Shown one piece after another: positions 1 to 6,428 of a stretch of 7,274 nucleotides of DNA. This DNA is from Lysobacterales bacterium. Its GTDB lineage: Bacteria; Pseudomonadota; Gammaproteobacteria; Xanthomonadales; Marinicellaceae. The notes below the pieces were generated by a model. The model was not told the origin of the DNA and searched no databases. It was given only the letters and a program-made list of their open reading frames with translations. Both the position numbers and the translations under genes were made by a program. The DNA lies in NCBI GenBank assembly GCA_026990095.1, contig JALSIL010000596.1, positions 1 to 7,274 of the forward strand, in the 5' to 3' direction. How positions within the stretch are numbered: position 1 is the first letter of the stretch; each line of letters opens with the position of its first letter.

Positions 1-1868
1 CCAATAGCAATGGACTTGTCTTGAGCGGGATAATCAAAACACCATTTATTATCACCCTCTTGGTATAAATCCTTTTTCATGTACAAGGCGATAGGTTCTA
101 AAATGATGGATACACGTTTATCAATTTGTGCTAATGCCATTAATGTTCGCATCATCATCACGGCATCATCTCCACGCGATGGACAAGCAACAATTAGCCC
201 TGGAATATCGCGCAATGCTGCCATGGAATTGTCGTTATGAAAATGCCCTCCAAAACCTTTTTGATAACCTAATCCAGGTATGCGTACCACCATTGGGTTA
301 GCAAATTGATTGTTGGAAAAAAATTGTAAACTAGCCGCTTCACCTCGAATTTGATCGCAAGCATTGTGAAAATACGCCAAATACTGAATCTCAGGTATTG
401 GAATCATGCCCATGTTTGCATAACCTTGTGCCAAACCTAAAATGGTTTGTTCATCTAATAGGGTATTGAATACCCGTTTGGGTGAAAACTTTTTATACAA
501 ACCTTTGGTTAAGGTGTAAACTCCGCCTTTTTGTGCCACATCTTCGCCGAAAATCAGTGAGTTGTCGTATTTCAGCATGATATCGGTTAAGCCTTTATTT
601 ATCAAAACAGCCATGTGTTTTGCTGGCTGATTCTCTGGCAACAACTTCTCATTACCAAATATTTTGATGCGTTTGTCTCTATCTACGGGGTTGATAGCTT
701 GTTGATTGACTAACTGCTGAGAATAAGGAGCCAATGGTCGAACAACTTCTTCGATATCGGTAATGCGTTCTTGCAAATCCGCCTTGTAAGCTGAATCCAT
801 GCAACGCTTATTCATTCTTTCATAAAGGTCTAAAATATCCTTTGGCGACATGATGCCTGCATCTACGGCAATTTTAGCAGATTTTAACAAGGGATCTTTG
901 GCTTCTTCTGCTTCTAATTCGTTTATATCGCGGTAATCCACTTCAAAATCAGTGCCTGCATGCCCCATTAAACGGGTTGTTTTTAAATGCAAGAAAACGG
1001 GTTTTCGCTCGTAACGGCAAAAATTAACAGCACGTTGAATTTGCCTGTAACCATTTGCTAAATCTAAACCGTCTGCTTGAAAATATTGCAGACCTGGTCG
1101 GTGTTTGAAGTTTTTCTCAATCCAACCGCTGGGAGTCTTAACCGAAATCCCTATGCCATTGTCTTCGCATATAAACAAGACAGGAACATCCAAGCCTTGA
1201 TAACTCGCCCAAGCTGCGGCATTAAATGCTCCTTGTGCTGTTGAATGGTTACTGCTAGCATCACCAAAATTACATATAATTATTGAATCATCTGGAATCG
1301 GCAAACCAGAATTGGAACGTTTTCCTAATTCAATACCAAGTGCTGTCCCTACTGCTTTTGGCAAGTGACTAGCAATAGTGCTTGTTTGTGGCAAGACCCA
1401 CAACTCTTTAGAACCCCAAACTTTATGGCGACCACCAGAGGCAGGGTCACTTTTACTGGCAGCAAAAGACAAACAGGTATCATAAATTGGATCAATTGAT
1501 GAAATATGACGCGAACGCTCCATCATAAAGCCACCACTGCGGTAATGCAGAAATGCAGGGTCGGTATGACGGGTTAATCGTCCTAACATAACACTGCCTT
1601 CGTGTCCTGATGAGCCGATTGTATAGAAAACTTTATTTTCCAAACGTAAAGCCCGCGCCATTAAATCCAGTTGTCTTGACATGATTTGCGATGTAAACAT
1701 TTCGATAAGCGATTTCTCATCTAAACCATATTCGTTTAAATTCAACAATATATTAGGTTTTTTTAACGCTTTAACAAAGGCTTTAAAATTATCATCGACC
1801 ACTTGAGCTCGATTGATGTTTTTTAATTTGTTAGTTAATTTATTTTTTATTTTGTTAAGAATTGCCAT
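1..1868 (-). CDS. Fused alpha/beta E1 component of a 2-oxoacid dehydrogenase complex (TPP-dependent), C-terminus missing
   Basis: The reading frame opens with ATG at 1868 and stays open for 622 codons to the window edge, so the gene is cut at its 3' end. Residues about 60-350 are an E1-alpha domain. The TPP/Mg site runs from GDASSN (202-207) to CEDNGIGIS (234-242), keeping the metal-binding Asp203 and Asn237, and the active-site loop TTRLMGHAGTD is at 297-307. A linker (about 355-415) leads to an E1-beta (transketolase pyrimidine-binding) domain with FGEDVAQKGGVY (440-451), PEIQYLAYFHNACDQI (492-507) and GFGGHFHNDNS (538-548). The C-terminal transketolase domain is off the window. Such enzymes decarboxylate a 2-oxoacid and pass the acyl group to the lipoyl arm of E2, in the cytoplasm. 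The substrate is not readable; branched-chain 2-oxoacids are the default guess. No clear ribosome site precedes the ATG, which lies 6 bases after the upstream stop, suggesting translational coupling. The first 20 residues are rich in Lys and Asn. Confidence 0.9.
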   Translation of the reverse strand, partial: MAILNKIKNKLTNKLKNINRAQVVDDNFKAFVKALKKPNILLNLNEYGLDEKSLIEMFTSQIMSRQLDLMARALRLENKVFYTIGSSGHEGSVMLGRLTRHTDPAFLHYRSGGFMMERSRHISSIDPIYDTCLSFAASKSDPASGGRHKVWGSKELWVLPQTSTIASHLPKAVGTALGIELGKRSNSGLPIPDDSIIICNFGDASSNHSTAQGAFNAAAWASYQGLDVPVLFICEDNGIGISVKTPSGWIEKNFKHRPGLQYFQADGLDLANGYRQIQRAVNFCRYERKPVFLHLKTTRLMGHAGTDFEVDYRDINELEAEEAKDPLLKSAKIAVDAGIMSPKDILDLYERMNKRCMDSAYKADLQERITDIEEVVRPLAPYSQQLVNQQAINPVDRDKRIKIFGNEKLLPENQPAKHMAVLINKGLTDIMLKYDNSLIFGEDVAQKGGVYTLTKGLYKKFSPKRVFNTLLDEQTILGLAQGYANMGMIPIPEIQYLAYFHNACDQIRGEAASLQFFSNNQFANPMVVRIPGLGYQKGFGGHFHNDNSMAALRDIPGLIVACPSRGDDAVMMMRTLMALAQIDKRVSIILEPIALYMKKDLYQEGDNKWCFDYPAQDKSIAI

Positions 1869-1874
1869 GGTGTT

Positions 1875-3041
1875 TTAGAATGCATTTTTGCCAGTTAATT
1901 CACGACCAACCACCAGCTGATGAACTGTTTCGGTTCCTTCATAAGTGATAACACTTTCTAAGTTTAGTGCATGTCGGATAGCCACATGCTCGGTCGTTAT
2001 CCCTGCTCCACCCAATAAATCACGGCAATCGCGTGCGATATCAATTGCCATGCGGACATTATTCCATTTAGCAATTGAGATTTGAGTGGGTTGCAGTTCG
2101 CCTTTGTCTTTTAAACGCCCAAGTCTTAGTGCCAAAGTTTGAGCCGTGGTAATTTTACGTGCCATTTCAGCCATGCGCAATTGCACAATTTGGTTTTCAT
2201 TAAGGGCTTTGCCAAACAAAATACGGTCTTGGGTATAATTCAAGACTTCTTGCAAACACGCTTGTGCACAACCAATTGGTCCCCAAGAGATGCCATAACG
2301 TGCATTAGACAAACAAGTTAAAGGACCTTTTAAGCCAATAACTTTTGGTAAGCGGTTTGCATCAGGAATGCGAACTTCATCAAAAAATAAAGCGGAGGTC
2401 ACGGATGCACGCAATGACATTTTCTTTTTAATGACTTCGGTTGTGAAGCCTTTGGTGCCTTTTTCAATCAAAAAACCTTGGACGCCGTCATCGGTGTGTG
2501 CCCAAACGATAGCAATATCTGCAATTGAACCATTGGTTATCCACATTTTTGAACCATTAATAACCCAATCATCTCCATCCTTTTTTGCCCATGTTTTCAT
2601 GTTCATCGGATCTGATCCGCCGTGAGATTCTGTTAATCCAAAACAACCAATCACATCACCTCGTGCCATAGGAGGCAGCCATTTTTGCTTTTGTTCTTCT
2701 GAACCAAATTCTGAGATGGGAAACATACACAAAGAGCTCTGAACTGATGCAAAACTGCGTAAACCAGAATCTCCACGTTCCAATTCTTGGCAAATTAATC
2801 CATAGCAGGTATAACTCAATCCTGCACAGTCGTATCCCTCAATGGTGCTGCCAAAAAGCCCTAAATCAGCCATTTCAGGTATCAAATCCATAGGAAATTC
2901 GTGTTTATCAAAAGCATCACCAATTATAGGCAATACACGTTCATCTATCCAACGCCCAATTGTGTCTTGCACCATGGTTTCTTCTTCTGAAAGTTCAGAA
3001 CGGATATCGAATAAATCGAGTGGATTTAAGGTTTTTTTCAT
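1875..3041 (-). CDS. gcdH: Glutaryl-CoA dehydrogenase-type acyl-CoA dehydrogenase
   Basis: FAD enzyme of the acyl-CoA dehydrogenase family, 388 residues from the chosen start. It resembles glutaryl-CoA dehydrogenase, which oxidises and decarboxylates glutaryl-CoA to crotonyl-CoA in lysine/tryptophan catabolism. Seen: QELERGDSGLRS (85-96), where Glu88, Arg95 and Ser96 match the substrate-carboxylate-binding residues of human GCDH (Glu87, Arg94, Ser95, recalled numbering); flavin-contact segment GCFGLTESHGGSDP (132-145); WITNG (167-171); SLRASVT, LSNARYGISWG and DLLGGAGI blocks; and catalytic base Glu368 in TYEGTETVHQL, equivalent to human Glu370. The C-terminus GRELTGKNAF is also family-like. 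The start at 3041 is preferred over the upstream in-frame ATG at 3065 because GGGGA lies 6 bases before it, a -10-like box abuts the 3065 ATG, and the length then matches the mature family. First gene of a two-gene unit with the fused E1. Another acyl-CoA substrate cannot be excluded, but the Arg/Glu pair argues for a dicarboxylyl-CoA. Confidence 0.9.
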   Translation of the reverse strand: MKKTLNPLDLFDIRSELSEEETMVQDTIGRWIDERVLPIIGDAFDKHEFPMDLIPEMADLGLFGSTIEGYDCAGLSYTCYGLICQELERGDSGLRSFASVQSSLCMFPISEFGSEEQKQKWLPPMARGDVIGCFGLTESHGGSDPMNMKTWAKKDGDDWVINGSKMWITNGSIADIAIVWAHTDDGVQGFLIEKGTKGFTTEVIKKKMSLRASVTSALFFDEVRIPDANRLPKVIGLKGPLTCLSNARYGISWGPIGCAQACLQEVLNYTQDRILFGKALNENQIVQLRMAEMARKITTAQTLALRLGRLKDKGELQPTQISIAKWNNVRMAIDIARDCRDLLGGAGITTEHVAIRHALNLESVITYEGTETVHQLVVGRELTGKNAF

Positions 3042-3047
3042 TTGTTG

Positions 3048-3052
3048 TCCCC
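3048..3052 (-). promoter_or_regulatory. Shine-Dalgarno site deciding the glutaryl-CoA dehydrogenase start
   Basis: GGGGA on the minus strand lies 6 bases upstream of the ATG at 3041. The alternative ATG at 3065 has no purine-rich ribosome site in front of it. This supports the shorter 388-residue protein. Confidence 0.6.
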
Positions 3053-3066
3053 AAATAAATTGCATT

Positions 3067-3072
3067 AATATA
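3067..3072 (-). promoter_or_regulatory. Possible -10 box for the dehydrogenase/E1 unit
   Basis: TATATT on the minus strand would put the transcript start near 3060, giving a leader of about 19 bases to the ATG at 3041 and leaving the ATG at 3065 untranscribed. No good -35 is present at 16-18 bases (TTAGAG at best), so this is a weak call in an AT-rich region. Confidence 0.3.
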
Positions 3073-3154
3073 AATACAGAGTATTTTACCTCTAATCCGA
3101 TAACTAGAACTAATGAAAAGAAGAAAACATAAAAAATTTAGCGTTTTACAGTCA

Positions 3155-3184
3155 CTTCACTCTCATGTTATCATGCACAATTAA
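3155..3184 (+). promoter_or_regulatory. Sigma-70-like promoter of the purine catabolism operon
   Basis: A -35 box TTTACA (3155-3160) and a -10 box TATCAT (3179-3184, five of six consensus bases) are separated by 18 bases. A TG at 3176-3177 makes it an extended -10 (TGTTATCAT). Predicted transcription starts near 3191, leaving a leader of about 22 bases before the allantoinase ATG, with only a weak AAAGAA ribosome-site candidate. A CATG-TTAT-CATG motif overlaps the -10 (3174-3185); it could be chance. No long operator palindrome was seen. Confidence 0.55.
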
Positions 3185-3213
3185 CTAACCAATACCATAG
3201 CAAAGAACAAATA

Positions 3214-4548
3214 ATGAAAGCCATCTCCTCTCGCCACGTTTTTACCCAGGGAAAATTACAAGAAGCTGCTATTGTCTATAATAATGGAGTCATTACGGAC
3301 ATCGTTTCAGCAAAAGACATTCCAAAGAACTGTCCACACCGTGATTATGGAGATTTAGTTATCATGCCTGGTTTGGTTGACACGCATGTTCACATCAATG
3401 AACCAGGAAGAACCGACTGGGAAGGCTTTAATACCGCCACAAAAGCCGCGGCGGCTGGCGGTATAACTACGGTAATTGATATGCCCTTGAATTGTATTCC
3501 TGTGACGACAACATTGGATGCTGTTAATGTTAAAAAGGCCTGCCTTAAGAACCAAATGTGGGTTGATATTGGTTTTCACGGTGGGGTTGTTCCTCATAAT
3601 GAGCACGAGTTAAATGCAATGATTGATGCTGGAATTACTACATTTAAAGCCTTTATGATAGATTCGGGGGTGGATGAATTTCCTGCAAGTGACACGGACA
3701 CTCTGGATAAAGCCATGCCTATATTAGCCAAGGGTGGAGCCACCTTATTGGTTCATGCCGAATTAGATAATTCCAGCCAGCAACCACTAATACATGATAA
3801 GGCATCCTATGATGAGTTTTTGAAGTCTCGACCTCACAAATGGGAGTTAGATGCGATTGAACTGATTATTCGATTGGCTCAAAAACACGATTGCAAAGTG
3901 CATATTGTGCACTTAAGCTCTGCAAAAGCCTTAAACCTAATTAAAGAAGCGCAAGAGAAAGGCATTAAGATTAGTGCAGAAACTTGTCCGCATTACCTCA
4001 TTTTAAATTCCGAAAGTATTCCAAATGGTGACGGACGCTTCAAATGTTGTCCGCCTATACGAAACCACCGCAATCAAATGGCCTTGTGGCAAGGGCTAGA
4101 GCAAGGAATAATTGACTTTATTGTTTCCGACCATTCGCCTTGTACCCCTGCATTAAAACGCCTTGAAGAACAAAACTTATGGGATGCTTGGGGTGGCATT
4201 TCATCATTACAATTCGGATTAAGTTTAATTTGGAACTATTTGAAAATAAACAACTATTCTATTGAATATTTAGTTAAATGGATGTGTGAAAACCCTGCAA
4301 AACTGGTTGGTTTAGAGAATCAAAAAGGACAAATTAAAAAAGGTTTTCAAGCAGATTTCGTTATCTGGAACCCAAACAAAGAACACACCATTGACAAAAA
4401 GGAAATATTATTTAAAAATAAAATGTCAGCCTATGAACAACACAAAGTATTTGGTGTCATAGAGCAAACTATTTTAGCAGGCGTGGTGATTTATGATAAA
4501 AATGAAGAAAATAACTTCACGCATAAACCAAATGGTAAATACTTATAA
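3214..4548 (+). CDS. allB: Allantoinase
   Basis: Cytoplasmic metal-dependent cyclic amidohydrolase, 444 residues, that opens (S)-allantoin to allantoate. Metal-site residues expected in the family are all visible: His58 and His60 in DTHVHINEPGR (56-66), the Lys145 expected to be carboxylated in TFKAFM (143-148), His181 in VHAELD, His233 in HIVHLSS (230-236), and Asp306 in SDHSPC (305-310). The segments GGITTVIDMPLN (82-93), ETCPHY (256-261) and CCPPIR (278-283) are allantoinase-like and separate it from dihydroorotase and hydantoinase. Length is normal for the family (E. coli AllB is about 450). It is the first gene after the promoter at 3155-3184 and lies 30 bases before allantoicase, which uses its product. 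The ATG at 3214 has no strong Shine-Dalgarno, but the conserved N-terminal beta strands fit this start. Its neighbours, all from urate breakdown, confirm the assignment. Confidence 0.96.
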   Translation: MKAISSRHVFTQGKLQEAAIVYNNGVITDIVSAKDIPKNCPHRDYGDLVIMPGLVDTHVHINEPGRTDWEGFNTATKAAAAGGITTVIDMPLNCIPVTTTLDAVNVKKACLKNQMWVDIGFHGGVVPHNEHELNAMIDAGITTFKAFMIDSGVDEFPASDTDTLDKAMPILAKGGATLLVHAELDNSSQQPLIHDKASYDEFLKSRPHKWELDAIELIIRLAQKHDCKVHIVHLSSAKALNLIKEAQEKGIKISAETCPHYLILNSESIPNGDGRFKCCPPIRNHRNQMALWQGLEQGIIDFIVSDHSPCTPALKRLEEQNLWDAWGGISSLQFGLSLIWNYLKINNYSIEYLVKWMCENPAKLVGLENQKGQIKKGFQADFVIWNPNKEHTIDKKEILFKNKMSAYEQHKVFGVIEQTILAGVVIYDKNEENNFTHKPNGKYL

Positions 4549-4557
4549 GGCTGTAAA

Positions 4558-4564
4558 AAGAGGA
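4558..4564 (+). promoter_or_regulatory. Allantoicase ribosome binding site with long spacing
   Basis: AAGAGGA is a strong Shine-Dalgarno match but lies 14 bases before the ATG at 4579, longer than the usual 5-9. The codon just before that ATG is an in-frame TAA and the next Met is residue 30, past the start of the conserved domain. The start is therefore secure despite the spacing. Confidence 0.5.
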
Positions 4565-4578
4565 CACAAAAATAATAA

Positions 4579-5547
4579 ATGAAAAAATTTACTCACTTAA
4601 TAGACCTAGCTGCAGAACGCACAGGTGGCAAAACCTTGGAATGCAGCGATGATTTTTTCGCACCAATGGAAAATATACTTAAACCTGGACGCGGAATTTT
4701 TATAGAAGACAAGTACACCGATCATGGCAAATGGATGGACGGATGGGAATCACGCCGCAAACGCGTAGAGGGACATGATTGGGTAATTATTAAGCTTGGC
4801 TTACGAGGCACCATTGCTGGTGTTGATATTGATACTAACCATTTTTTAGGCAACCACCCTCCTTATGCTTCACTTGAAGCTGCTTGTGTTGCTGGCATTC
4901 CAACAGAACAAGACTGGGTAGAAATTCTTGACAAAAACCCATTGGAGCCAGGGTCTCAAAATTTATATGAAATTGAATCCAATAACGAATGGACGCATCT
5001 ACGCTTGCATATTTATCCAGATGGCGGGGTTGCACGCCTAAAGGTTTACGGCGAAGTCAAACCCGATTGGTCACAAGTGGATAAAGAGGATATGTTAGAT
5101 TTAGTTGCTGTTGAAAATGGCGGCAGAGTTTTATCGTGTAATGATATGTTTTTTAGCCATAAAGACAACCTTATCATGCCGAACCGTGGCACTAACATGG
5201 GCGATGGTTGGGAAACAAAAAGAAGAAGAGGACCCGGACATGATTGGGCAATACTAAAATTAGGTCATGCGGGTACGGTTAAAGAAATTGAGGTGGATAC
5301 TTGTCACTTTAAAGGCAATTACCCCGATCGCTGCTCAATTGATACTATTTATGCTCCTGATGCAAAAGAAGAAAAATTAAATGAACTCAATTGGCAAGCC
5401 TTATTAGCTGAAACCAAATTATCAGCTGATAAACAGCATTATTTTACCAAAGAACTGCTGCACCATAATAAAATCACCCATTTACGTTTGAATATTTTCC
5501 CCGATGGTGGCATCAGTCGCATTCGAGTCAATGGAATAATTGGATGA
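4579..5547 (+). CDS. alc: Allantoicase (allantoate amidinohydrolase)
   Basis: Converts allantoate to (S)-ureidoglycolate and urea. The 322-residue protein is an internal duplication, as in all allantoicases. Repeat 1 spans about 8-158 and repeat 2 about 175-322. Matching blocks are GGKTLECSDDFF (16-27) with GGRVLSCNDMFF (181-192); DGWESRRKR (54-62) with DGWETKRRR (209-217); GHDWVIIKLG (65-74) with GHDWAILKLG (220-229); DTNHFLGN with DTCHFKGN; and THLRLHIYPDGG (139-150) with THLRLNIFPDGG near the C-terminus. Length is near the family norm of about 330-345. The gene follows allantoinase by 30 bases and its stop overlaps the next start (ATGA at 5544-5547), so it is cotranslated with OHCU decarboxylase. 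Using allantoicase, which releases urea, instead of AllC-type allantoate amidohydrolase, which releases ammonia, implies that urea is an end product or feeds a urease encoded elsewhere. Confidence 0.96.
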   Translation: MKKFTHLIDLAAERTGGKTLECSDDFFAPMENILKPGRGIFIEDKYTDHGKWMDGWESRRKRVEGHDWVIIKLGLRGTIAGVDIDTNHFLGNHPPYASLEAACVAGIPTEQDWVEILDKNPLEPGSQNLYEIESNNEWTHLRLHIYPDGGVARLKVYGEVKPDWSQVDKEDMLDLVAVENGGRVLSCNDMFFSHKDNLIMPNRGTNMGDGWETKRRRGPGHDWAILKLGHAGTVKEIEVDTCHFKGNYPDRCSIDTIYAPDAKEEKLNELNWQALLAETKLSADKQHYFTKELLHHNKITHLRLNIFPDGGISRIRVNGIIG

Positions 5548-6056
5548 ATATTAACCAATTCAATCACTTATCAAGACCGCAAGCTTTTACTGAATTAGAA
5601 AAATGCTGTGGCAGCAAAACATGGATAAAAAGCATGATAAATGCACGCCCTTTTTTGGATGCCGAGTCTTTGCATAAAAAATCAGATGAGATTTGGTCAA
5701 CAGTTTCTAAGGCTGATATATTGGAAGCTTTTAAGCACCATCCGCAAATTGGCAATATTGATGAATTAAAAAAGAAATTTGCCAGCACCGCAACATGGGC
5801 TGGCAACGAACAACAAGGCACGGCACATGCATCCGATGAGGTGTTACACGAATTAAAAAAAGGCAATGAAGATTATTTAAACAGGTTTGGTTTTATCTTT
5901 ATTGTTTGTGCCACAGGTAAAAGTGCCCAAGAAATGTTGGATTTACTCAAATCCCGCCTTCCCAATGATGAAGCTATAGAATTACACATTGCGGCTAACG
6001 AACAAAACAAAATCACCCACTTACGCCTTGATAAAATGCTAGAGGAAAAAATATGA
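5544..6056 (+). CDS. uraD: 2-oxo-4-hydroxy-4-carboxy-5-ureidoimidazoline (OHCU) decarboxylase
   Basis: All-helical enzyme that decarboxylates OHCU stereospecifically to (S)-allantoin, the last step of the uricase branch. The 170-residue protein has the family landmarks: RPF (35-37), catalytic His66 in FKHHPQIG (63-70), EQQGT (89-93) carrying the conserved Glu/Gln of the active site, and the signature RFGFIFIVCATGKSA (114-128), followed by the helix with LLKSRLPND. Size is typical (about 160-175). No signal peptide or peroxisomal-type tail is seen, so it is cytoplasmic. The ATG overlaps the allantoicase stop and its own TGA overlaps the hydrolase start (ATGA at 6053-6056), giving tight coupling on both sides. 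It stands as a separate protein and is not fused to the hydrolase as in some bacteria and plants. Its product is the substrate of the first gene of the operon. Confidence 0.95.
   Translation: MNINQFNHLSRPQAFTELEKCCGSKTWIKSMINARPFLDAESLHKKSDEIWSTVSKADILEAFKHHPQIGNIDELKKKFASTATWAGNEQQGTAHASDEVLHELKKGNEDYLNRFGFIFIVCATGKSAQEMLDLLKSRLPNDEAIELHIAANEQNKITHLRLDKMLEEKI
6041..6046 (+). promoter_or_regulatory. Ribosome binding site of the hydroxyisourate hydrolase gene
   Basis: AGAGGA within the end of the OHCU decarboxylase gene, 6 bases before the ATG at 6053. It is the best placed Shine-Dalgarno site in the operon and fixes the start that overlaps the upstream stop. Confidence 0.6.
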
Positions 6057-6379
6057 GTCCTATTACCACACACGTACTTGATACTGCCAAAGGCATACCT
6101 GCCGCTAATATTGCTGTTTCACTTGAGTATTTAGATAATGATAGATGGAATTTGATCGCAAAAGGAACAACTGATAATGACGGCCGCATTATGGATTGGA
6201 TGGATACTGATTCAAATAAAGGGGAATACCGTATTACTTTTGAAACGGCTAAATATCATAATAATAAAGGCTTTTTCCCGAGTGTCACAATAAATTTTAT
6301 GATAGACAACCCCAAACAACACTACCACGTACCTTTATTATTAAGTCCATTTAGTTTTTCAACCTATCGCGGTAGTTAA
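6053..6379 (+). CDS. uraH: 5-hydroxyisourate hydrolase (transthyretin-like)
   Basis: Hydrolyses 5-hydroxyisourate, the product of urate oxidase, to OHCU. The 108-residue protein is a complete transthyretin-related protein of normal length. It has the N-terminal signature THVLDTAKGIPA (6-17) with catalytic His7, Arg45 in DGRI (43-46), the block HYHVPLLLSPF (90-100) with His92, and the C-terminal YRGS (105-108) that marks the enzyme and is absent from vertebrate transthyretin, a hormone carrier. His92 and Tyr105 are 13 residues apart, as in characterised family members. There is no N-terminal signal peptide, so a cytoplasmic homotetramer is expected, as in other family members. It is the last gene of the operon, with its stop only 7 bases before the terminator hairpin. 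Confidence 0.97.
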   Translation: MSPITTHVLDTAKGIPAANIAVSLEYLDNDRWNLIAKGTTDNDGRIMDWMDTDSNKGEYRITFETAKYHNNKGFFPSVTINFMIDNPKQHYHVPLLLSPFSFSTYRGS

Positions 6380-6386
6380 TCATAAC

Positions 6387-6416
6387 ACGACGAGTTCTAA
6401 GAGAAAAACTCGTCGT
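6387..6416 (+). terminator. Intergenic hairpin, probable terminator of the purine operon
   Basis: A perfect 10-bp inverted repeat, ACGACGAGTT (6387-6396) and AACTCGTCGT (6407-6416), encloses a 10-base loop. It lies between the convergent hydroxyisourate hydrolase and DUF4139 genes. On the plus strand it is followed by an AT-rich tail, CTATTTATTAAATT, that is not a clean T run. On the minus strand the tail is poorer still. It may serve both directions, but the plus direction fits better. Confidence 0.65.
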
Positions 6417-6428
6417 CTATTTATTAAA

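Noticed and set aside
2842..3132. Open frame on the plus strand of 96 residues overlapping the glutaryl-CoA dehydrogenase start
   Set aside because: It is antisense to a well conserved gene, has low-complexity Ser/Ile-rich content with no recognisable motif, and has no convincing ribosome site.
4579..5547. Tandem duplication within allantoicase as a recent event or assembly artefact
   Set aside because: The two halves share the family motifs but are well diverged; the double-domain layout is the normal structure of all allantoicases.
5564..5866. Open frame on the minus strand of 100 residues within OHCU decarboxylase
   Set aside because: It lies wholly antisense to a gene with clear catalytic motifs, and its Ser/Cys-rich translation resembles no family I recognise.
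6053..6379. Transthyretin-like hormone carrier
   Set aside because: The C-terminal YRGS and the His7/Arg45/His92 set are the hydrolase signature, and the gene sits next to OHCU decarboxylase.
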